From Deltaproteobacteria bacterium YD0425bin51 (GTDB lineage: Bacteria > Desulfobacterota > Desulfobacteria > Desulfobacterales > YD0425bin51), in NCBI GenBank assembly GCA_002753225.1, contig PDZS01000008.1:83332-147331 (forward strand): 64,000 nucleotides of DNA, written 5' to 3'. Each line of letters begins with the position of its first letter. Position 1 is the stretch's first letter. The position numbers and the translations under genes are program-made. This document shows positions 18,151 through 25,200 of this stretch, in pieces. Below the pieces are notes generated by a model that was given only the letters and a program-made list of their open reading frames with translations, had not been told where the DNA came from and searched no databases.

Positions 18151-19632
18151 ATGAGATATGATTATGTGGTTATTGGGGCAGGTATATCAGGTATCGCATG
18201 TGCTTTGATTTTAGCTAAAAATGGGATAAAAGTTGCGCTTGTTGAAAAGTCTAATTTCCTTGCGCCTTTGATTCATGGGTTTAAAAGAAAAGGAGTATTT
18301 TTTGATACAGGTTTTCACTACACAGGAAGTCTAGATGCAGGAGAAAGTCTTGAAGTTTTTTTCCACTATTTAGGCATATCAGATAAAATAGAAAAAATAG
18401 AATATACAAAAGATGGTTTTGATATTTTTAGAAGTGTTAATTCAGAATTTGAATTTAAATTTCCATATAGTTATGAAAGAATAAAAGAAAAATTTTATGA
18501 AGCATTCCCCAAAGATAAATTAGCTATAAATAATTATCTTTCACTAGTCAAAGAAACATATCACTCTTTCCCATATATCAATTTAGATGCAGAAATGGAT
18601 CCTGTTAAATTAGTCGGGAGTCTATACGACATAAGTCTAAATGATTTTTTAGATAGACTTACAGATAATAAACTTTTAAAATACCTCCTTTCTTTGCATT
18701 GTCTTTTGCATGGTTCTCCTCCATCTGATATCCCATTTGCAAATCATGCTTGTGTTGTCGGGGCTTACTATGAATCTGTGAATGGCATTTATGGAGGTGG
18801 GTTAAGTCTTATAAAAGCCTTTGAAGTTGAGTTAAAAAATAATGGAGTAGAGCTTTATTTAGGTCATAATGTAACTGAAATTGTTCTATCATCTGATGGA
18901 GTGAGCGGGGTAAAGATTGAAAATGGAGATTACATTAATTCAACAGGCTGTATATCTACAATACATCCACATTTATTTTTAAGAATTATAAATAAATCTT
19001 TTTTTAGGCCTGCTTATATAAAGAGGCTCAATGCTTTAGAAGAGTCATGTTCTGCTTATCTTCTTTTTGCAGTTTGCAATTCCTCTGTTTATGAATTAGA
19101 AAAAAATAATCTGTATTTATTTTCAACAAAAAATAGGGAAGCTTTATTAAAGAGTGATATAATTGAAGAGTCACCTCTATATATTTCTTCTGCAAGAAAC
19201 AGGAAGAATGGTGAGTTTGGATTTGTTGCAATATCTCCAACAACAGGTAAAGATGTTCTTAAATGGGCAGATACAAAAACAGGGAAAAGACCAGATGATT
19301 ATATTTCCTTTAAGGAAAATATCCAAAGAAAATTATTAGAACATATAGAGAAATATTGTTCTTATCTAAAAAATAAGATTATATATAGTGAGTGTGCCAC
19401 TCCTTTAACTTTAAGAGATTTTAGCAACAGCCCTTTTGGAAGTATGTATGGAGTTAAATATAAAGTTGGTCAATATAATCCAATGACTTTAACTCGTGTT
19501 AAAGGTCTATTTTTGTCAGGTCAAGCAACAAGCGCTCCTGGAATTTTAGGAGCTGTTGTTTCAGCTTTTTTAACATGCGGAACAATACTTGGGCATGATT
19601 TTCTTAGAGGAGAGTTAAAAAAATGTCTTTAA
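18151..19632 (+). CDS. FAD-dependent oxidoreductase, CrtI/retinol-saturase-like
   Basis: This 493-residue flavoprotein starts with the dinucleotide-binding motif VVIGAGISGIACALILAKNG and has the C-terminal FAD motif GLFLSGQATSAPGILGAV of the phytoene desaturase/carotenoid isomerase/retinol saturase group. The HGFKRKGVFFDTGFHYTG segment is also typical. Such enzymes introduce, remove or isomerise double bonds in long hydrophobic chains. Embedded between ketoreductase and ketosynthase genes, it probably modifies the chain made here. Its 3' end overlaps the ketosynthase by 10 nt. A related but distinct protein is encoded at 43830-45428. The substrate is unknown. Confidence 0.88.
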   Translation: MRYDYVVIGAGISGIACALILAKNGIKVALVEKSNFLAPLIHGFKRKGVFFDTGFHYTGSLDAGESLEVFFHYLGISDKIEKIEYTKDGFDIFRSVNSEFEFKFPYSYERIKEKFYEAFPKDKLAINNYLSLVKETYHSFPYINLDAEMDPVKLVGSLYDISLNDFLDRLTDNKLLKYLLSLHCLLHGSPPSDIPFANHACVVGAYYESVNGIYGGGLSLIKAFEVELKNNGVELYLGHNVTEIVLSSDGVSGVKIENGDYINSTGCISTIHPHLFLRIINKSFFRPAYIKRLNALEESCSAYLLFAVCNSSVYELEKNNLYLFSTKNREALLKSDIIEESPLYISSARNRKNGEFGFVAISPTTGKDVLKWADTKTGKRPDDYISFKENIQRKLLEHIEKYCSYLKNKIIYSECATPLTLRDFSNSPFGSMYGVKYKVGQYNPMTLTRVKGLFLSGQATSAPGILGAVVSAFLTCGTILGHDFLRGELKKCL

Positions 19633-20858
19633 AAAGAGTTGTAATTACTGGCATGGGTGCAGTATCTCCTTATGGTATAGGCGTAGAAAACCTTATAAGT
19701 AACTTGATAAAAGGGAAAAGTGCAGTTCAAAGTTTACAAAAAAACAGAGATACAGAATCATTGAAAAGTAAAGTAGTTGCTATAGTTCAGGGAATAGACC
19801 CAAAGGAGATACCTAGGAAATATAGACGTTCCATGTCTAATATGTCAATTTATGCAGTAATTGCAACTAGAGAAGCTTTACAGCAATCTATATTAAGTAA
19901 AGAAGCTTTAAATTCTGAAAAAGTTGGAGTCGCAATTTCTTCTACAATAGGGAGTGCTGAAACAATTCAAAAATTTTTTGAAGGTTTTGTAAATGACCAT
20001 AATTTTGAGAAAATGCGGACTAGTTTATTTTTTCAAATAATGAACCATACATGCGCAGCTAATGTTGCTCAATATTTTGGTATAAAAGGACGTATATTGT
20101 CTCCATCTGCTGCATGTGCAACAAGCTGTCAGGCTTTAGGTTATGCATATGAAATGATTGCCTTTGGAAAGCAAGATATTATGATATGCGGCGGAGCAGA
20201 TGAATATCACCCAATTTTTACTGGAACATTTGATGTTATGAATGCTGCTTCGACTAAATATAATGATAAGCCAATCCTTACTCCTCGGCCTTTTGATAAG
20301 AACCGTGATGGAATTGTATGTGGTGAAGGAAGTGGTATAATTGTTATTGAATCATTAGAGTCAGCTATAGCTCGTTCTGCTAAAATTTTTGCAGAAGTTG
20401 TAGGCTTTGCTACGGTTTCAGATACTTCTAGTATTGCAAATCCAGATAGTTATGCTGTAGAATTATGTATGAAAGAGGCGCTCAAAGATGCTAATATTTC
20501 TCCAGATGAGATTGATTATGTTAATGCCCATGCAACAGCTACAATACAAGGAGATATATCTGAAGGACAGGCAATTTACAGGTTGTTTGGCGAAAATATT
20601 AAAGTTAGCAGTTTAAAAGGGCATATAGGACATACTATGGCTGCCAGCGGCTCATTAGAAATAATTGCAACAATATGTATGATGAATAAAAATATACTTA
20701 TACCCACTTTAAACCTTGAAGATGAAGACACTGAATGCGGAAATTTTAAGTATATAAAACAATTAGAAGAGGCTAAAATAAAGTTTAGCCTCAAAAATAA
20801 CTTTGCATTAGGAGGCATAAACGCATCTGTTGTTTTACGGAGATATGATAATGACTGA
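19623..20858 (+). CDS. beta-ketoacyl-ACP synthase (FabF/APE-type ketosynthase)
   Basis: This 411-residue condensing enzyme has an intact catalytic triad: C165 in SAACATSCQALGYA, H303 in NAHATAT and H334 in KGHIGHTMAASG. The GGADEYHP segment and the C-terminal NNFALGGINASVVL are characteristic of the FabF fold. It would elongate an acyl-ACP with malonyl-ACP. In aryl-polyene and related type II systems a single ketosynthase of this type sits with ApeP-like dehydratase and MMPL exporter genes, as it does here. The start overlaps the upstream gene by 10 nt and the end overlaps the ACP gene by 8 nt. Confidence 0.93.
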   Translation: MSLKRVVITGMGAVSPYGIGVENLISNLIKGKSAVQSLQKNRDTESLKSKVVAIVQGIDPKEIPRKYRRSMSNMSIYAVIATREALQQSILSKEALNSEKVGVAISSTIGSAETIQKFFEGFVNDHNFEKMRTSLFFQIMNHTCAANVAQYFGIKGRILSPSAACATSCQALGYAYEMIAFGKQDIMICGGADEYHPIFTGTFDVMNAASTKYNDKPILTPRPFDKNRDGIVCGEGSGIIVIESLESAIARSAKIFAEVVGFATVSDTSSIANPDSYAVELCMKEALKDANISPDEIDYVNAHATATIQGDISEGQAIYRLFGENIKVSSLKGHIGHTMAASGSLEIIATICMMNKNILIPTLNLEDEDTECGNFKYIKQLEEAKIKFSLKNNFALGGINASVVLRRYDND

Positions 20859-21108
20859 GAAAGAAATAGTTGCCATTATAAATAAAGTATTGTGTGATGA
20901 ATTCGAATTGGATTTAGATAAAATGAAGCCAGAAGCTCTTATTTATGAGGATTTGGGATTAGATAGCCTAGATAGAGTTGATATGGTAATTGTTCTAGAA
21001 GGTGTTTTTAATTTTAAGATACGTGAAGAAGAATCAATACGTAAAATTCGTACATTAGGAGAGATCCATAAATTTGTAATAAGCAAAATCACTATGATTT
21101 TATGCTAA
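20851..21108 (+). CDS. acyl carrier protein
   Basis: The ATG at 20851, preceded by ACGGAG at 8-nt spacing, gives an 85-residue acidic helical protein with the phosphopantetheine site S39 in EDLGLDSLDRVDMV. It carries the growing acyl chain for the adjacent ketosynthase, ketoreductase and dehydratase. An upstream TTG (20830) and ATG (20845) are in frame but lie within the ketosynthase and before the ribosome binding site. The ORF ends in MILC, overlapping the acyltransferase start by 7 nt. It is a dedicated carrier distinct from housekeeping AcpP by its context. Confidence 0.93.
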   Translation: MTEKEIVAIINKVLCDEFELDLDKMKPEALIYEDLGLDSLDRVDMVIVLEGVFNFKIREEESIRKIRTLGEIHKFVISKITMILC

Positions 21109-21833
21109 AATCTATTTTGATGAATGTTACAGTTTTTCCAATGATGATGTTTGAAATTTTCATTGGAATATTTTTTTCCCCAATGATTTTTTTAGTAATA
21201 AAAATAATAACTTACTGGGAAAACGATAAAATAGTAAGGCTTATGATTTGGCTTTATGGAAGAGGTTGGCTTATTATTGTATCCCCATTTGTTAAATTTA
21301 AAAGGGAAGGTTTTAAAAGAAATCCAATCAAAAAACCTAGTATTATTGTAGTAAATCATCTTTCGTTTTTTGACACATATTTTATGAGCCTTCTTCCCAT
21401 AAGCAATGTTGTTTTCACTATTCGTTCATGGCCTTTTAAAATGTTTTGGTACAAACCTTTTATGCAGCTTGCTAAATATATAGATGTTGAAAAAATAGGC
21501 TGGGATAAAACTTTTGAATATGGAAAAGAACTCCTTTCCAAAGGAAGTTCATTACTATTTTTTCCTGAAGGGCATCGCAGCAGAAATGGGAAACTTCAGA
21601 GATTTCACTCAGGTGCTTTTAAATTGTCAGTGGCAACAGGTTTTGAAGTTGTACCATTATGTATAAAAGGTACGGATCAACTTCTGCCACCCGGTAAATT
21701 ATTTCTCTATCCAGCAAAAGTATATCTAAAAAGACTCCCATCTGTTTCACCAAATACCTTTAAGGGTGAAACCGCTCATATTGAGATGCGTAAATCTATT
21801 AAAGAAATGATGGAAAAAACATTTTCAAAATGA
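21102..21833 (+). CDS. PlsC-like 1-acylglycerol-3-phosphate/lipid acyltransferase
   Basis: This 243-residue protein has an N-terminal hydrophobic segment and the acyltransferase motifs NHLSFFD (HX4D catalytic), FFPEGHRSRNGKL (phosphate-binding EG.RS block) and a downstream VVPLCIKGT. It should transfer an acyl group from ACP or CoA to a lipid-type hydroxyl at the inner membrane. In aryl-polyene-like loci a lysophospholipid-acyltransferase-family protein attaches the polyene or a fatty acid to a lipid anchor, a role that fits here. Its 7-nt and 4-nt overlaps with neighbours show tight coupling. Confidence 0.9.
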   Translation: MLKSILMNVTVFPMMMFEIFIGIFFSPMIFLVIKIITYWENDKIVRLMIWLYGRGWLIIVSPFVKFKREGFKRNPIKKPSIIVVNHLSFFDTYFMSLLPISNVVFTIRSWPFKMFWYKPFMQLAKYIDVEKIGWDKTFEYGKELLSKGSSLLFFPEGHRSRNGKLQRFHSGAFKLSVATGFEVVPLCIKGTDQLLPPGKLFLYPAKVYLKRLPSVSPNTFKGETAHIEMRKSIKEMMEKTFSK

Positions 21834-22261
21834 ATATGTCCCTTCCGATTGAATTAGATGAAATTCTGCCGCATAAACCTCCTATGAGGCTTATAAAAAG
21901 GCTTTTATCCTTTGAACATGGGAAAGGAACTGCTGAAGCTATAATAGATGATGATAATATATTTTTAGATGATGCAGGTTATCTTAATACAACAACTTTA
22001 ATTGAGCTTATTGCTCAAACTTTTGCAGCAATAAAATGTTATGATGATCTTCTTTGCAGACGACCATTAAAAAGAGGTTTTCTTGTTGGAATTCGAAAGG
22101 TTCAATTTATGGGTAAAGCCATTATAGGCGATATCCTTAAAATCAATGTAAAAACAAGAACTACACTTGGAGCATTTATGGCAGCTTATGGCGAAGTTAT
22201 AATTAGAGATGAAGTAATTGCCAAAGGTGAAATTACTGTTTGGATAGATCAAGATAGCTAA
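21830..22261 (+). CDS. ApeP-like hotdog 3-hydroxyacyl-ACP dehydratase
   Basis: This 143-residue hotdog protein shows ILPHKPPMRLIKRLL near the N-terminus, IELIAQTFAA in the central helix and RGFLVGIRKVQF after it. This is the pattern I associate with ApeP-type dehydratases of aryl-polyene clusters rather than housekeeping FabZ (which has HRYPFLLVD and PGVL.EA.AQ). The likely reaction is dehydration of a 3-hydroxyacyl-ACP to the trans-2-enoyl-ACP. With no enoyl reductase in the locus, the double bonds could be retained. It overlaps the acyltransferase by 4 nt and abuts the MMPL gene with no spacer. Confidence 0.82.
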   Translation: MNMSLPIELDEILPHKPPMRLIKRLLSFEHGKGTAEAIIDDDNIFLDDAGYLNTTTLIELIAQTFAAIKCYDDLLCRRPLKRGFLVGIRKVQFMGKAIIGDILKINVKTRTTLGAFMAAYGEVIIRDEVIAKGEITVWIDQDS

Positions 22262-24625
22262 ATGATTTTTATAGCAGATATTTTTTTATTTATTTATAAT
22301 TTTTTTTGCATACGTCGCTTTCTTTTGTTTTTGTTAACTGCTTTAATTTTAATCATATCTATTATTGCATCCTTAAATATAAATATAACTCAAGATATTT
22401 ATTCGATGCTTCCTGATGATAATTCAGATTTAGCAATGAATTTTAAGCTTTTTGAGCTTGCCCCTTTCAGCCGAAAAATTATTGTAAATTTTTCTTCTAA
22501 AGATCCCACAACCTCAATAGAGACATTAACAAAGTATGTCAAAGATATAGCAAAAGAAATGAAACCTCCTTTTTTTACAAAAGTTACCTATGGAATAAAT
22601 ACTAGTAAAGATTTTTTTTCATGGGCTTATCAGTATCTGCCAAATCTTGCTGATGATAATGATATTCAACTTATTTATGAGAAAATTTCACATGAAAGAA
22701 TTAAAATTAGACTCTCAGAGCTTTATAAAAACTTAATTTCTCCTGAAGGTATTTTTACAAAAGAAATCATTCAAAAAGACCCGCTTTTATTTAGTACAAT
22801 TCCTCTAAATAAATTGCGCTCAATAAATTTTATTCCTAAAATGAAGCTGTATAATGGACATTTTATTAGTTCAGACGATAAGAATACTATGATTATTGCT
22901 GATACCCCAATTGAAATAACAGATTTTTCAAATTCAAAAAAAATGCTCTCATACTTTAATGATTTAATTGCCAAATATGTTCCACCTTTCATTGAAGTTT
23001 CAATTATAAGCGGACATGTTTATACTGTTTCAAACTCTGATGCAATTCAAAGAGACATTTGGGTTATAATCTCTTTTGCATCTATTGCTTTACTAATTAT
23101 ATTTTTATTTCTTCTTCGTAGTTTAAAAGCAATATTTGTTTTTTTAGTTCCTATTTTTGCTTTAGTTATTGCAACAGCAGGGATTTCTTTAATATATAAA
23201 TATGTATCAGCAATAACAATAGGCTTTGGAGCAGTAGTATTAGGAATTTCTGATGATTTTGCAATTCATATTTATTTAGGTATAAAGAGTAAAGAAAATA
23301 AAGTAGACGCAGCAGTTTATGCATTTTCATCCCCTATATTTTTAGGATGCATTACAACATTAGGATCTTTTGGCGTACTGACATGGTCTAGTCTTCCTCT
23401 TCAGAGAGAACTTTCAGTTTTATCTATTATTGGAATAACAGCTTCAATGCTTATTTCTCTTATATTGTTACCTCATGGGCTTTCCTTATCTAAATCTGAA
23501 ATAAAAAAAAATATAATTATTCCTAATATTAGGAATATAAGGAATAAAAATTTTATAATATTTGTTTGGATTTTTTTACTAATATTATCATTATGGCAGA
23601 GTTTAAATTTAAGCTTCAACGGAGATTTAAGAACATTCAATTTTATAGCTCCTGAAATAAAAAAAGCAGAGAAAAAGATCCATGACGCATGGGGTAATTT
23701 TAGGGGGAGAGCCATAATATTTTCAGAAGGTAAAAATATAAAAGAAGCTCTGAAGGTAAACGATATAGTCTACAAAACTCTTAATGGAAAAATTGAAGAA
23801 AGTGATATTATTAGCATATCGCCAATGCTTCCTTCTTTTGATAATCAGATTTTAAATCAAAAACGGTTTGCAGAATTTTGGTCTAAAAATAAAGAGCATA
23901 TTAAAGAAATTTTAGATAAGGAAGGTTCTAAAATTGGTTTCTCATCTAAAGCCTTTGATCCATTTTTTAAAAGTTTTTCTAAAGAAGATTTAATTGGAGT
24001 GAGTGATCTAAAAAAACTGGGTATGGATGAACTTGTTGATTCTATGATAATTAATAAGGATAATCATGTTCAAATACTTACATTAGTTTCAGATAAGCCT
24101 AACAATATAGAACTAATAAATAAATATATAGGAAATGTTAAAGATGTTAAGTGGGTGTCTCAACTTAAATTAAAACAATCTATAGATGAAACTATTAAAA
24201 AAGAATTTATTAGTTTTATGGTTAAAGGGTTATGTATTAATATTTTAATAATAGGATTTATGTTTCGTAATTTTTTAAAGATGGTTTGCGCAATGATACC
24301 TGTAATTACAGGAGTTGTTTTTATGTTAGGAGTTATGAGCGCGATGGGTATTGGTTTTAATATTTTCAATGTGATTGTTGGAGTTTTAGTTATTGGCTTA
24401 GCAGTAGATTATGGTATTTTTATTGTTGATAAAATTTCACAAGGGCATGATAATAAAGTTGATTTGTCAGTTCTTATTTCAGGACTGACAACTATTGCTG
24501 GTTTTGGCTCGTTGATTTTAGCAAGCCACCCAGCACTATATTCAATAGGATTATCTGTGATACTTGGAATAGGCGCTGCAATACCTGCAGCTTTATTTGT
24601 TATCCCTATTATTTATAAAAAATAA
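22262..24625 (+). CDS. MMPL/RND-superfamily lipid exporter
   Basis: This 787-residue protein has the RND layout twice: a first transmembrane helix, a long extracytoplasmic domain, then a cluster of five to six helices (about 260-410 and 655-785). Conserved proton-relay-type segments are GISDDFAIHIYLG and GLAVDYGIFIVDK. MMPL proteins move lipids and polyketide-like products across the inner membrane and are standard in aryl-polyene loci. The start codon directly follows the dehydratase stop, so the exporter belongs to this biosynthetic operon and probably exports its product. Confidence 0.9.
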   Translation: MIFIADIFLFIYNFFCIRRFLLFLLTALILIISIIASLNINITQDIYSMLPDDNSDLAMNFKLFELAPFSRKIIVNFSSKDPTTSIETLTKYVKDIAKEMKPPFFTKVTYGINTSKDFFSWAYQYLPNLADDNDIQLIYEKISHERIKIRLSELYKNLISPEGIFTKEIIQKDPLLFSTIPLNKLRSINFIPKMKLYNGHFISSDDKNTMIIADTPIEITDFSNSKKMLSYFNDLIAKYVPPFIEVSIISGHVYTVSNSDAIQRDIWVIISFASIALLIIFLFLLRSLKAIFVFLVPIFALVIATAGISLIYKYVSAITIGFGAVVLGISDDFAIHIYLGIKSKENKVDAAVYAFSSPIFLGCITTLGSFGVLTWSSLPLQRELSVLSIIGITASMLISLILLPHGLSLSKSEIKKNIIIPNIRNIRNKNFIIFVWIFLLILSLWQSLNLSFNGDLRTFNFIAPEIKKAEKKIHDAWGNFRGRAIIFSEGKNIKEALKVNDIVYKTLNGKIEESDIISISPMLPSFDNQILNQKRFAEFWSKNKEHIKEILDKEGSKIGFSSKAFDPFFKSFSKEDLIGVSDLKKLGMDELVDSMIINKDNHVQILTLVSDKPNNIELINKYIGNVKDVKWVSQLKLKQSIDETIKKEFISFMVKGLCINILIIGFMFRNFLKMVCAMIPVITGVVFMLGVMSAMGIGFNIFNVIVGVLVIGLAVDYGIFIVDKISQGHDNKVDLSVLISGLTTIAGFGSLILASHPALYSIGLSVILGIGAAIPAALFVIPIIYKK

Positions 24626-24639
24626 GGAAGGAAAGTAAT

Positions 24640-25200
24640 ATGAGTATTAATTCTCTGGCGCCATTTAGAAAAACATTTAAAAACGGAGAAGTTCTTCTTC
24701 GAGAGGGTGAAAAAGATACCCAAATTGTTATATTAGAAAAAGGAATTTTTGAAGTTTTTATTAAAGGGAAAAAGATTAACACAGTTGATGCAGGTGTATC
24801 GCAAGAGCTTATTGGCGAAGTCGGTGCTATATTGGAAGAACCTAGGACTGCTACTGTTATTGCGGCAAGTGATGCTGTTGCTGTATTTTTACCTAAATTT
24901 GAACTTGAAAAGGGAATCAAAAATATGCCAGGATTTGGAGTTAAAATGATAAAATCTTTATGTAAAAGATTATCATCAACTTCTTCTGCTTTTTCAGATG
25001 ATCAAAATAATAAAAGCTCAATTTCAGGTTCAGAAGATAATGATATAATAAATTATATGAAGGGACTTCTTTACCTTATTGAAGAAGCTGCTTTTGATAA
25101 AAAAGATGGATCTGCAAAAAAGCTTTTGGAATATTTTTTAAAGACAAATCCATGGAAGTTAGCTATTGGAGAGAAAGAAAAAGTGTATAAAATTATTTAA
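24640..25200 (+). CDS. cyclic nucleotide-binding domain (Crp-like sensor) protein
   Basis: This 186-residue protein has an N-terminal cNMP-binding beta-roll (FRKTFKNGEVLLREGEKDTQIVILEKGIFEVF, then IGEVGAILEEPRTATVIAASDAVAVFL) but no helix-turn-helix, so it is a sensor or regulatory module, not a Crp-type transcription factor. The PRTATV phosphate-binding cassette has the Arg expected for cNMP binding. The C-terminal 65 residues are helical. It follows the MMPL gene by 14 nt with AAGGAAGGA as ribosome binding site and may be co-transcribed. Its 3' end overlaps the convergent kinase gene by 8 nt. Confidence 0.85.
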   Translation: MSINSLAPFRKTFKNGEVLLREGEKDTQIVILEKGIFEVFIKGKKINTVDAGVSQELIGEVGAILEEPRTATVIAASDAVAVFLPKFELEKGIKNMPGFGVKMIKSLCKRLSSTSSAFSDDQNNKSSISGSEDNDIINYMKGLLYLIEEAAFDKKDGSAKKLLEYFLKTNPWKLAIGEKEKVYKII

